Origin: Acidobacteriota bacterium
Lineage (GTDB): Bacteria > Acidobacteriota > UBA6911 > RPQK01 > DATIPO01
NCBI GenBank assembly: GCA_028277865.1
Contig: JANQFM010000145.1
Coordinates: forward strand, 1-8,432
DNA: 8,432 bases
Direction of reading: 5' to 3'
Positions 1-6,952 of this stretch are shown in pieces (the stretch's first letter is position 1; the number at the start of each line of letters is the position of its first letter). The notes beneath the pieces were generated by a model. The model did no database searches. It was not told the DNA's origin and saw nothing but the letters and a program-made list of their open reading frames with translations. The translations under genes and the position numbers were made by a program.

Positions 1-1651
1 TCTGGGTTTCAGGCGTGAAGGCGGTCAGGTCCGGCGAAATGGTTTGCCAGGTCTTGCCGCCGTCCTCGGTGACGTGAACGTACTGCGAAGTATGGTAGAC
101 GCGGTTGGGGTCGTGCGGCGACACATGGATGGGCGCCACCCGCTGGAAGCGGTAGCGCAGATCCTTGGGGTTGCGCCCGTAAAGGTTCCAAAAGCCGACG
201 TAGTAATGCTGCTCCTGGCCGGTACGCCGGTTGTAGACGCCGAAGCGGCCCTTGCAGTTGGCGTAGACGATGTCGGGATCGCCGGGCTTGGGGACGGCCG
301 GCCCCGTCTCGCATCCTCCGTGGGCCTCCCAGTGAGCCGTGGATCCGCCAGGCTGATAGCGAGGCGGACGGCTGGGGACCGAGATGGTGGAGTTGTCCTG
401 CTGGCCGGCGTAAAGCCGGTAGGGAAATTCATCGCTCACATCCACCTGGTAGAGTTCGGCGGTGGGCTGGTTGCGCTGGGTGGACCAGGTCCGCCCCCCG
501 TCCAAGGTGACGTTGGCGCCCCCGTCATTGGCCTGGATGGAAAGCTCGGGGTTGTCCGGATTGATCCACATGTCGTGGTTGTCCCCATGGGGAACCGGCC
601 GGGTTCGCCAGGTCTTGCCGCCGTCTTCCGATTTCCAGAAGCCCTCCGCCATGGCCCACAGGATGTCGGGATCCTTGGGATGGATTTCCAGGTTGGTGTA
701 GTAAAAAGGCCGGTTTCGAATGGGTTGGAAGTCGGTTATTTGCTGCCAGGTTTCTCCCCGGTCGTCCGATCGGTAGACTCCGCCCGCTTCGCCTGGCGCT
801 TCGATGAGGGCGAAGACTTTTTCCGGCGTAGCAGCAGACACGGCCAGATCCGACTTGCCGCGCAAGCCTTCGGGGAGCCCTTGGGTGAGGGCCTTCCAGG
901 TGTCGCCGCCGTCCGAGGACTTGTAGAGGCCACCCTCCATTCCTCCGCTGATGATGGTCCAGGGCTTTCGTTCGGCTTGCCACATCGAAGCGTAGATCAG
1001 GTTGGGATCGTCGGGCGCAAACTCCAAGTCGACAGCGCCGGTCTGTTCGGAGATGAACAGCACCTTGCTCCAATTTCGCCCCCCGTCCTTGCTTCGGTAG
1101 ACGCCCCGTTCCGGATTGGGGGCGAAGGGATTGCCGATGACGGCCACGTACACAAGGTCGGGATTTTCCGGATGGATGAGTACGGCACCGCTGTTGCCGG
1201 TTTTTTCCAGCCCCAGAAGCTCCCAGGTCTTGCCTCCGTCGCTGGATTTGTAGACCCCTTTGCCGATGATCACGTTGCTGCGCAGCCCGTCCGAACCGGT
1301 GGAGACATAAACGATGTCAGGGTCGCTTTCGGCCACCGCAATGGCCCCGATGGAGGGGCTGGCGAAGTAGCCGTCCGAGATGTTCCGCCAGTTTTGCCCG
1401 TAGTCTGTCGTCTTCCAGACGCCGCCCCCGGTGGCGCCCATGTAAAAGGTGGAGGGCTGCGAGCGGTGTCCCGCCACAGCCGTCACCCGCCCTCCCCGCG
1501 AGGGGCCCACCATGCGGTAGGAAAGCCCTGAGAAGAGTTGGGAGGGATAGGTCGGCTCATCGGTTGGCGGCAGTGCCTCTGCAGCCAATGCCCCCAAAGT
1601 GCAGCCGAAAAGTGCCAGTGCGATTCTCAGATGGTGATTTCTAGCGCCCAT
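1..1651 (-). CDS. Exported BNR/Asp-box repeat protein, VPS10/sortilin-like bacterial family (N-terminal part, cut at left edge)
   Basis: The minus-strand frame is open from ATG at 1651 to base 1 (550 codons) and has no stop, so the C-terminal part lies outside the window. The start is supported by TAAGGA nine bases upstream and by a signal peptide (hydrophobic residues about 8-24; cleavage likely near ALAAEA, residues 21-26). At least eight Asp-box motifs of the S-x-D-G-G-x-T-W type follow, near residues 81-88, 136-143, 187-194, 246-252, 295-302, 341-348, 383-389 and 529-535. This is typical of a BNR/YVTN beta-propeller. The stretch at residues 357-424 (GDNHDMWINPDNP, NDGG, NQPTAELYQV, GQQDNSTIS) resembles a conserved block I recall from bacterial proteins annotated 'WD40/YVTN/BNR-like repeat' or 'VPS10 domain', usually about 1000 residues long. 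The protein probably acts in the periplasm or outside the cell. Its substrate is unknown, and the frequent label 'glycosyl hydrolase' is not supported here. C17 after LFG is a poor lipobox. The gene is transcribed away from all others in the window. Confidence 0.9.
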   Translation of the reverse strand, partial: MGARNHHLRIALALFGCTLGALAAEALPPTDEPTYPSQLFSGLSYRMVGPSRGGRVTAVAGHRSQPSTFYMGATGGGVWKTTDYGQNWRNISDGYFASPSIGAIAVAESDPDIVYVSTGSDGLRSNVIIGKGVYKSSDGGKTWELLGLEKTGNSGAVLIHPENPDLVYVAVIGNPFAPNPERGVYRSKDGGRNWSKVLFISEQTGAVDLEFAPDDPNLIYASMWQAERKPWTIISGGMEGGLYKSSDGGDTWKALTQGLPEGLRGKSDLAVSAATPEKVFALIEAPGEAGGVYRSDDRGETWQQITDFQPIRNRPFYYTNLEIHPKDPDILWAMAEGFWKSEDGGKTWRTRPVPHGDNHDMWINPDNPELSIQANDGGANVTLDGGRTWSTQRNQPTAELYQVDVSDEFPYRLYAGQQDNSTISVPSRPPRYQPGGSTAHWEAHGGCETGPAVPKPGDPDIVYANCKGRFGVYNRRTGQEQHYYVGFWNLYGRNPKDLRYRFQRVAPIHVSPHDPNRVYHTSQYVHVTEDGGKTWQTISPDLTAFTPETQ

Positions 1652-1660
1652 GCAGTCAAT

Positions 1661-1666
1661 TCCTTA
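1661..1666 (-). promoter_or_regulatory. Ribosome binding site of the BNR-repeat gene
   Basis: TAAGGA on the minus strand lies nine bases before the ATG at 1651. It decides the start, because no better placed start precedes a recognisable signal peptide. Confidence 0.6.
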
Positions 1667-1758
1667 CGTTTTTTGCAGAACTATGCCGCTTCCCGACCAG
1701 AAAAACTGGCCGGACCCGCCTTGCATCTTACGTGCGCCACCGCAAAATGTCGAACCGA

Positions 1759-1789
1759 TTCGAGTCAATCCGTCGAGTCAAGACTCGAA
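1759..1789. promoter_or_regulatory. Operator-like inverted and direct repeats in the divergent intergenic region
   Basis: TCGAGTC-AA-GACTCGA (1773-1788) is a perfect 7-bp inverted repeat with a 2-base centre. A further direct copy, TTCGAGTCAA, starts at 1759, 13 bases before the second. TTCGAGTC (1759-1766) is also exactly complementary to GACTCGAA (1782-1789) over 8 bp. There are thus three half-sites in 31 bases, lying between two divergent genes. This arrangement fits a dimeric repressor or activator site. A terminator is unlikely because no T-run follows. On the minus strand the half-sites read TTGACTCGA, so they could also overlap a -35 element, but no good -10 box is found 16-18 bases further on. 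Confidence 0.4.
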
Positions 1790-1920
1790 AGCTGTTAGAT
1801 TCCCTGCCGGATGGTATTCTTTTGAAAGAGGAATGAGTAGGTAGCGACAATACAGCTCACCTTGGTGAACTCCCTTTCGAACGTAAACAGCTATGGCCGA
1901 CGCTTTTCATTGCAGCGGTC

Positions 1921-2439
1921 TTGGGCGCCACCGTATTTCAGCTGCGAGCACAGGGGCGATTGTGGATCTGCGCTTGCGGCCGTGTCGATTTATGGTCGGG
2001 TGATATTTGGAGTTCAGACAATTCCCAGCACCTCCTCGATCCATACAGCTTTACTCACGTCTTGCACGGCGTAGCGTTTTTCTGGCTGCTGTCCTGGCTC
2101 TTGCCGAAACTGACCATTCACTGGCGGCTGTGCCTGGCCACCGCCCTGGAATCCGCATGGGAGGTCCTGGAGAACGCGCCCTTGATCATCAATCGTTACC
2201 GCGAAGGAACCCTGGCCTTGGGCTATGAAGGGGACACCGTTGTCAACTCGATGGGCGACATCGTGCTGTGCGGCATCGGTTTCCTGCTGGTGCCGCATCT
2301 CGGCATCAGACGCTCGGTTGTCTTCTTTGTCGTGGTCGAACTGATCCTGATGCTGTGGATTCGGGACGGCTTGATGTTGAACGTCATCATGCTTATTTAC
2401 CCGATCGAAGGAATAAAAGCGTGGCAGATCGGCGGGTAG
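1921..2439 (+). CDS. UPF0314/DUF2585 family membrane protein, start unresolved
   Basis: From a TTG at 1921 this frame encodes 172 residues ending in TAG. The protein matches my recollection of the UPF0314 (DUF2585) family, which is best known from Rhizobiales and has no assigned function. Family-like features are CxC at residues 17-19, SSDNSQH (31-37), DPYSFTHVLHG (40-50), EVLENAP followed by INRYRE (81-95), a conserved GD-NS segment (104-110) and IRDGLMLNVIML (147-158). Hydrophobic helices lie near residues 45-62, 110-128 and 132-147. The TTG start is poor: there is no Shine-Dalgarno sequence, and it cuts into what looks like the first transmembrane helix. The open frame continues upstream to 1837, just after a TGA at 1834, and encodes LPFERKQLWPTLFIAAVLGA, which fits the expected N-terminus and a full length of about 195-200 residues. 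No ATG, GTG or TTG occurs in that upstream segment. The gene may use a rare start, be frameshifted near 1836-1842, or contain a sequencing error. Confidence 0.8.
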   Translation: MGATVFQLRAQGRLWICACGRVDLWSGDIWSSDNSQHLLDPYSFTHVLHGVAFFWLLSWLLPKLTIHWRLCLATALESAWEVLENAPLIINRYREGTLALGYEGDTVVNSMGDIVLCGIGFLLVPHLGIRRSVVFFVVVELILMLWIRDGLMLNVIMLIYPIEGIKAWQIGG

Positions 2440-2504
2440 TCGCGCCAGGCACTACCCTGGATTTCTTGACAGCAGAGACGGCTGGGTCGCAAAATAGCCA
2501 AAGC

Positions 2505-3005
2505 ATGCCCAAAGGACCAGCAGCGCGGATCACCGACAATGTTTCGCACCCCTTGCCTCCCATTTTGACTCCGGGGCCGGGCAGCCTCAATACCTTGATC
2601 GGGTTTTTGCCTGCCTGGCGGGGAGTGCTGGCAGCAGCGGCCGCAGCGCTGCAATCGGCCAAGAAAGTTTCAGACGCCACGATCAAAACGGCGGAAGCGG
2701 CCAGCAAGGCCGCGGCCGGAACGCCGGGGGCGCCGGCCGCCAAGGCAGCTGAGGAGGCCACCAAGGCAGCGGCTGCGGCTGCCATGGGGAGCATGATCAC
2801 CAGCATGGCCGCCGGCGCGGACATCCATGCATGCGCAACCCCTCTTCCCATCCCTCCTCACGGCCCAGGCGTGGTCATCGACGGCAGCAAGACGGTGATC
2901 ATCAACAACCTGCCCGCCTGCCGCCAAGGCGACACCGTCCTGGAAGCAGTGGGGCCGCCCAACAAGATCGCGCGAGGCTGCACCACCGTCATCATAGGAG
3001 GGTAA
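2505..3005 (+). CDS. PAAR-repeat protein with alanine-rich insertion (166 aa)
   Basis: PAAR proteins form the sharp metal-bound cone on top of VgrG/spike trimers in type VI secretion and related contractile machines. Residues 5-39 (PAARITD, then HPLPPILTPGPGS) form a first PAAR-like half. Residues 105-166 form the second: ADIHACATPLPIPPHGPG, then GSKTVIINNLPACRQGD, and AVGPPNKI leading to a terminal TTVIIGG. H15, H108, H119 and C139 are candidate zinc ligands (C110 and C159 are others). Between the halves, residues about 40-103 are a very alanine-rich, probably helical insertion. No toxin or other C-terminal extension is present, so this would be a spike tip or adaptor, not an 'evolved' PAAR effector. 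ATG 2505 was chosen because the PAAR motif starts at residue 5, although no clear Shine-Dalgarno precedes it. The frame extends further upstream, into the coding sequence of the preceding gene, without support. The gene lies 65 bases after the UPF0314 gene and 42 before the LysM gene. Confidence 0.88.
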   Translation: MPKGPAARITDNVSHPLPPILTPGPGSLNTLIGFLPAWRGVLAAAAAALQSAKKVSDATIKTAEAASKAAAGTPGAPAAKAAEEATKAAAAAAMGSMITSMAAGADIHACATPLPIPPHGPGVVIDGSKTVIINNLPACRQGDTVLEAVGPPNKIARGCTTVIIGG

Positions 3006-3047
3006 CCCCCGGCGCAACGCTGCCAGTCGCCTTGTAATCGATTCAAT

Positions 3048-4037
3048 ATGCTTGGAATTCGATATGTAGTCCAGCCTGGAGATACACTGTGGAGTTTGGC
3101 TGGGCGGTTCTTCGGCGATCCCGCCGGATGGCCCCTCATCCAGCAGCACAACAACAGCGCCCAGGCCATCGCGGCCACGGGATGCCGGATCTCCGATCCC
3201 AACCTGATCTTCGTGGGGCAGGTCATCTACGTCCCGGATCGAAGGCCGCAAGCGGCCTCGCCCACCTCCAGCCCTCAGGCCGCCCTGCAGCAATCAAAGC
3301 CCATTCCTCGTCATCCGGATTCCTTCCCCAAGGCCCGCCAAACGGTGCGGGGCGTTCCCTTCAATTACAAGCTGGATCAACTGCCCGCCATCACAGACGT
3401 CTCGCCCAGTCACATCGCGACTGCCAGACTCTCCGGCTCGGTCACCATTCAATCTCAAAGAGCCTACAAGTTCGCCGAAATCTCGCGGATTGGGTTCGAA
3501 ATCCAGGCCAAACAGGAGACCGACCTGATTCTGGGGAAGCTGATTGCTGATTGCAAAGTCGTCTGGAAGCAATCCTCTCAAGAGGTCACTTTCGAAAACG
3601 GCCTGACTGTGCATAGTGGCGGCACGCACCCGTCCGCCGCCTTGCAAGCGGCGGGATTCTCCCCCCCGCCCAGGCGTCCCGTCTTCAAAGCCAGCCTCAG
3701 GCTCCCCTCACTGACAGGCACGGTTGACGGCTGCATGTTCGTCACTCAGGATTTTGGGGTTGAGGTTGAAGTTGTGCCGAAGCCGCCCGATGCCAAGCCC
3801 AGTCTCCTATCCGTCGCTTCGCCGGGCAGCATCGACGTGCTGCAGGCGGCGGCCATCGTGGAGGACATCTGGGCCGAAGAGAGGGACGCTTCCGGCGACC
3901 CGGCCGGCTTCGCCGAGGCATCCTTCATGCTGAGATCGGGATTGCGCCTCTCGACAAACGTCCGTGGGGTAGCGCCGCTGCGGATCCCTGTTGCCGAACG
4001 CCCCCAAGACCTCCAGCCTAAGGTTGAAGCCAGCTGA
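3048..4037 (+). CDS. LysM domain protein with unassigned C-terminal region (329 aa)
   Basis: Residues about 4-63 form one LysM domain: RYVVQPGDTLWSLAGRFFGD, then WPLIQQHN and a closing LIFVGQVIYVP. The internal GDPxxWPLIxxxN pattern resembles the LysM modules of phage-tail and contractile-injection baseplate proteins more than multi-copy cell-wall hydrolases. No signal peptide is present, so the protein is predicted to be cytosolic or to be loaded into a machine. Residues 64-100 are a Pro/Ser/Gln-rich linker. Residues about 103-245 (VPFNYKLDQLPAI, then ARLSGSVTIQ, TFENGLTVHSGG and FGVEVEVVP) look beta-rich and soluble, and I cannot assign them to a family. Residues 250-329 contain a short acidic, helix-prone part (VLQAAAIVEDIWAEERD). 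No peptidase, lysozyme or transglycosylase motif was seen. The start is the ATG directly before the LysM domain; its Shine-Dalgarno is weak or absent. Placement 42 bases after the PAAR gene suggests joint use, for example as a spike or baseplate accessory. Confidence 0.85.
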   Translation: MLGIRYVVQPGDTLWSLAGRFFGDPAGWPLIQQHNNSAQAIAATGCRISDPNLIFVGQVIYVPDRRPQAASPTSSPQAALQQSKPIPRHPDSFPKARQTVRGVPFNYKLDQLPAITDVSPSHIATARLSGSVTIQSQRAYKFAEISRIGFEIQAKQETDLILGKLIADCKVVWKQSSQEVTFENGLTVHSGGTHPSAALQAAGFSPPPRRPVFKASLRLPSLTGTVDGCMFVTQDFGVEVEVVPKPPDAKPSLLSVASPGSIDVLQAAAIVEDIWAEERDASGDPAGFAEASFMLRSGLRLSTNVRGVAPLRIPVAERPQDLQPKVEAS

Positions 4038-4126
4038 TTCCCGTCAGCGTTTCCCACAGCTCAGAACTCCTGAACTGACAGATTCTGCATACCCCAAGAA
4101 GATGAAGCCCAGCCGTCCCGGTGCAC

Positions 4127-4146
4127 TCGCAGAGGGTCGCAGAGGG
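4127..4146. repeat. 10-bp tandem repeat, two copies of TCGCAGAGGG
   Basis: Two perfect adjacent copies of TCGCAGAGGG occupy 4127-4136 and 4137-4146 in the gap before the kinase gene. The unit resembles the CACAGAG repeats near 8293-8316 and may be a relic of the same kind of dispersed intergenic repeat. Confidence 0.6.
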
Positions 4147-4332
4147 GGCCGTGAAGTCTTTGGGATGCAGCACAATAAAAACGATCAGCATGAGAGCCAG
4201 GGCTGCTTCAGGGTTTTTCAGCAGAATCAAAATTCAAGACACGGCCCCATCCCCCCATTCCCCGGCTGAGGAGGTCTGCGGTTACGGAAAATCTCACCGA
4301 GATGTTTTGATGCCAAGGCGCAGTATATTATT

Positions 4333-4338
4333 AGGAGA
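4333..4338 (+). promoter_or_regulatory. Ribosome binding site of the kinase gene
   Basis: AGGAGA lies seven bases before ATG 4345. This supports that start over the in-frame ATG at 4381 (MAIKKIGRYE), which resembles the usual kinase N-terminus but has no equally good site. Confidence 0.75.
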
Positions 4339-4344
4339 AATAAG

Positions 4345-6909
4345 ATGAACGCCCGCGCGGCCAGGAGGCTGCCCACCGACATGGCCATCAAAAAAATCGG
4401 ACGGTACGAGATCTGCGAGCAGCTTGGAAAAGGCGGCATGGGGGTGGTTTTCAAGGCGCTGGACCCCGAGTTGGACCGCTTTGTAGCCATCAAGCTGATC
4501 TCCCCCGATATCGATGTCAGCCGGGAAGTGTTGGCTCGCTTCTTGCGCGAGGCCCGTTCAGCCGCAAAGTTCAGCCACGCCAACATCGTCAGCATTCACG
4601 ACGTCGGTCAACGGGAAGGCCACCCTTACATCGTCATGGAGTACGTCGAGGGGCAGGATCTGCGCGAGATTATTGAAAAGCAGGCATTCGTCCCATTTGA
4701 GGAAAAGACCGAAATCGTAGCCCAGATCTGCCGCGGCCTGGCCTATGCGCACCGCTTTGGAGTGGTGCATCGCGATATCAATCCCAGAAATATCCGCATC
4801 AGCAAAACAGGAGAGGTCAAAATCCTCGATTTCGGCATCGCCCGCATCGAGGAGTCGGACATGACCCGCACCAACCAGCAAGTGGGAACGCCTGCCTACA
4901 TGTCTCCGGAACAGGTGGATCGGCGAGTCGAAGTGGATGGGCGCAGCGACCTTTTCAGCGTCGGCGTGATCCTCTACCAGCTGATTACCGGGCGAAAGCC
5001 TTTTGACGCCGATACCATTTCAGGGCTCTACTTTCAGATCATCTCCCAGCCGGTGGACCTGTCGGCAGCGATGCCGGCCTGCGCGCCGCAACTGGCGGCG
5101 ATCACTGAAAAGGCGCTGGCCAAAGACCCTGATGAACGCTTTGCGGACGGCGACCAGATGGCGGATGCATGTGCCGAGTTCAAAGCCCGCCTCCCTTCGG
5201 AAACCACAAGCCTGGTCGGCAAGCTGGAGCACTTGATCGCCGAGTTCGAGGAGAGGCTCGATGCAGCAGCGCGCCTTCCCGTGATCGCAGACTTTTATGA
5301 CCCCTCTCTTTTTCGGGTCGATCTTCCATCCCAGCATGCGGACGATTATGGGATCTTGCTCCGAACCTTTGCTCAGCTGAAAGACTCTCTGGATCTGGAG
5401 GCTGAAAGGCGTCAGCAGGTCGCCATCCTGGCCCGATTGGAGAAGCAGGCCCAGCAGCAATGGAAGGCCGCAAAGGCAGCAGAATGCCTTCGCAACACCG
5501 AAAAAATGCTTGAGATCCACCCGGCCCATCCAAACGCCCTGGATCTCCGCCGGAAATGCCGGGAGGAGGCTCGCCTGCAGGAGGAGCGCGGCCAACGTGT
5601 CGAGTCAGGCCTCGTCTTGGCCCGTCAAACCCTCGCCGACGGGGACGACCTGAAATGCTTGCGCATGGCCACCGCCTTGCTGGAGCTGGCGCCCGAACAC
5701 CCAGGCGTGAAAAGTTTGCATGAAGAGGCCCGCACCGCTTATCAGGCACGCTTTCAGGATCTGCTCGACAAAGCTGCCGAGTGCGAGCAGAACCACGACT
5801 ATGAAGCCGGTCTGGAGATGGTCCGAATCGGGCTTGAATCCGACCCGGAGCATCCGCAGCTGGTCTCGCTTCAGGCTCGCCTCGAAAAGGGTCTGGCCCA
5901 ACAGCGCCGGCAGGCGGCACAGTCGATGGAGGAGGCACGCAGGCTTGAAAATGAAGGAAAGTACCAGCAAGCCCTCGGCATTCTCGATACAGTGCCCGCC
6001 TTGGGTCCGGACAACACCGAGATGGCGGCCTTGCGCCAGCGCCTGGAAGAGGCCGAGCGCCGTCGCAATCTGGACAAGCTGCTGCAGCAGGCCCGCAGCA
6101 AAATAAAGTCCGGGGACCGAACCGCCGGTCGGGAACTGGTGCAGCAGGGCCTGAAGCTGGATCCCGAAAACCAGGAATTCAAGGCTCTCCTGGGCCAATT
6201 GGAAGCGAATCTGGAAAGGACTCCGGTTCCTGCTTCGGCAGAGGCCAATCTGGCTGAGTTGCTCGAAACTGCCAATCAGGAACTCAAAGAAGGCCGGCTG
6301 GAAGAGGCCTCGCGCAACACCGAGTTCGTTCTGACCCTCGATCCCTCCAACCGTCAGGCCTTGGAAATCCGGCAGAGAATCGCTTCCCGGCTCTCCGCAG
6401 CAACAAAAGCCACTGATCCGCAAAGCCGGACCTTGCCCGAGAAGACGGTTCGAATTCAAGAAGCAACCCCAAAGACAGCAGCTACGCCGTATGGCTTGAG
6501 GATACCCAGGCAGTGGCTGCCTTTGACCGCAGCCTCTCTTTTGGTACTGCTGCTGGCGGTTGCAGCCGCATGGGTCTGGCTCCCAGGAGGCGCCCCTGCC
6601 ATTGATGCGCCCAAAGGGGCTTTGATTATCCGGCCGGCCCCCTGGGCGCGGGTGGTGTCGGTCGTGTCGACCGGCGACAATGCCGAGATGCTCGACCCCG
6701 GCCGGGAAACCTATACTCCATGCCGGATTGCGTTACCGCCTGGAGAGTACAAGGTTCGCTTGAGCCACTCGGATTATGAGGATGTGGAGTTTGTGGCCGT
6801 CATCAGCCTCGATGCTCCCTACGAGCACTCCGAGGCATTGCCGGGGTTCGAACTTGAGGACGAGGTCAAAAAGGAGCTTCTCAGGATTCAATTGGAGAAC
6901 GGTCCATAG
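4345..6909 (+). CDS. Transmembrane Ser/Thr protein kinase with TPR-like repeats and PEGA-like external domain (854 aa)
   Basis: A Hanks-type kinase fills residues about 20-284. It shows a glycine loop G28-K-G30-G-M-G33, ATP lysine K50 (VAIK), helix-C glutamate E69, catalytic loop H142-R-D144-I-N-P-R-N149, D162-F-G164, an activation segment with T174, T176 and T182, and S187-P-E189. The catalytic-loop lysine expected after HRDx is Asn146; the other core residues are intact. Residues 285-370 are helical. About six TPR-like hairpins of 35-55 residues follow (about 372-405, 420-460, 474-512, 528-568, 580-620 and 638-682), most ending in a pattern such as LKLDPENQ. One transmembrane helix lies at about 724-746. 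Residues 756-836 look like a PEGA domain (GALIIRPAPWARV, TPCRIALPPGEYKVRLSHSD), predicted to be periplasmic, so the kinase and TPRs face the cytosol. The layout is that of a receptor-like kinase. The strong Shine-Dalgarno at 4333 selects this start. The gene is followed after 43 bases by an exported TPR protein, and preceded by LysM and PAAR genes. This recalls PpkA-type control of secretion systems, but the target is unknown. Confidence 0.93.
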   Translation: MNARAARRLPTDMAIKKIGRYEICEQLGKGGMGVVFKALDPELDRFVAIKLISPDIDVSREVLARFLREARSAAKFSHANIVSIHDVGQREGHPYIVMEYVEGQDLREIIEKQAFVPFEEKTEIVAQICRGLAYAHRFGVVHRDINPRNIRISKTGEVKILDFGIARIEESDMTRTNQQVGTPAYMSPEQVDRRVEVDGRSDLFSVGVILYQLITGRKPFDADTISGLYFQIISQPVDLSAAMPACAPQLAAITEKALAKDPDERFADGDQMADACAEFKARLPSETTSLVGKLEHLIAEFEERLDAAARLPVIADFYDPSLFRVDLPSQHADDYGILLRTFAQLKDSLDLEAERRQQVAILARLEKQAQQQWKAAKAAECLRNTEKMLEIHPAHPNALDLRRKCREEARLQEERGQRVESGLVLARQTLADGDDLKCLRMATALLELAPEHPGVKSLHEEARTAYQARFQDLLDKAAECEQNHDYEAGLEMVRIGLESDPEHPQLVSLQARLEKGLAQQRRQAAQSMEEARRLENEGKYQQALGILDTVPALGPDNTEMAALRQRLEEAERRRNLDKLLQQARSKIKSGDRTAGRELVQQGLKLDPENQEFKALLGQLEANLERTPVPASAEANLAELLETANQELKEGRLEEASRNTEFVLTLDPSNRQALEIRQRIASRLSAATKATDPQSRTLPEKTVRIQEATPKTAATPYGLRIPRQWLPLTAASLLVLLLAVAAAWVWLPGGAPAIDAPKGALIIRPAPWARVVSVVSTGDNAEMLDPGRETYTPCRIALPPGEYKVRLSHSDYEDVEFVAVISLDAPYEHSEALPGFELEDEVKKELLRIQLENGP

Positions 6910-6939
6910 GGAAGGCTCCGCCCAGCAGACAGGGGCAGT

Positions 6940-6945
6940 GGAGGA
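6940..6945 (+). promoter_or_regulatory. Ribosome binding site of the exported TPR gene
   Basis: GGAGGA lies seven bases before ATG 6953. It decides this start over in-frame upstream codons that overlap the kinase gene, and the protein then begins with a signal peptide. Confidence 0.8.
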
Positions 6946-6952
6946 AAACAAT

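Larger units (their letters stand above)
4038..4344. other. Intergenic region before the kinase gene
   Basis: This 307-base gap has no convincing gene. Short open frames on both strands have no Shine-Dalgarno, no family resemblance and mixed composition. It holds a perfect 10-bp tandem repeat (4127-4146) and an AT-rich stretch (TATATTATTAGGAG, 4324-4337) that runs into the kinase ribosome binding site. No clear terminator follows the LysM gene. The gap is large enough to carry a separate promoter for the kinase gene, but I find no well spaced -35/-10 pair. Confidence 0.5.

Noticed and set aside
525..1073. A 182-codon minus-strand frame inside the BNR gene
   Set aside because: It is out of frame with the Asp-box repeats, and its Arg/Pro-rich composition is typical of a shifted frame.
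44..1531. A 495-codon open frame on the plus strand
   Set aside because: It is antisense to the BNR-repeat gene, whose minus-strand frame has signal peptide, ribosome binding site and repeated Asp boxes. The antisense frame is open because of high GC and has no family resemblance.
2466..2496. TTGACA at 2466-2471 as a promoter for the PAAR gene
   Set aside because: The -35 match is perfect, but the A-rich candidates at 16-20 bases (CAAAAT, AAAATA) are poor -10 boxes, and the TSS would fall almost on the start codon.
3041..3066. Direct repeat ATTCAATATG / ATTCGATATG around the LysM start codon
   Set aside because: Ten bases with one mismatch and no symmetry or known site; it partly encodes the protein and is short enough to be chance.
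4018..4230. Small minus-strand frame (70 codons) with a hydrophobic start in the 4038-4344 gap
   Set aside because: No ribosome binding site, it overlaps the end of the LysM gene, and it crosses the tandem repeat. It is more likely non-coding.
4324..4331. TATATTAT as a -10 box for the kinase gene
   Set aside because: It lies only a few bases before the Shine-Dalgarno, leaving almost no leader, and no -35 element is found at 16-18 bases.
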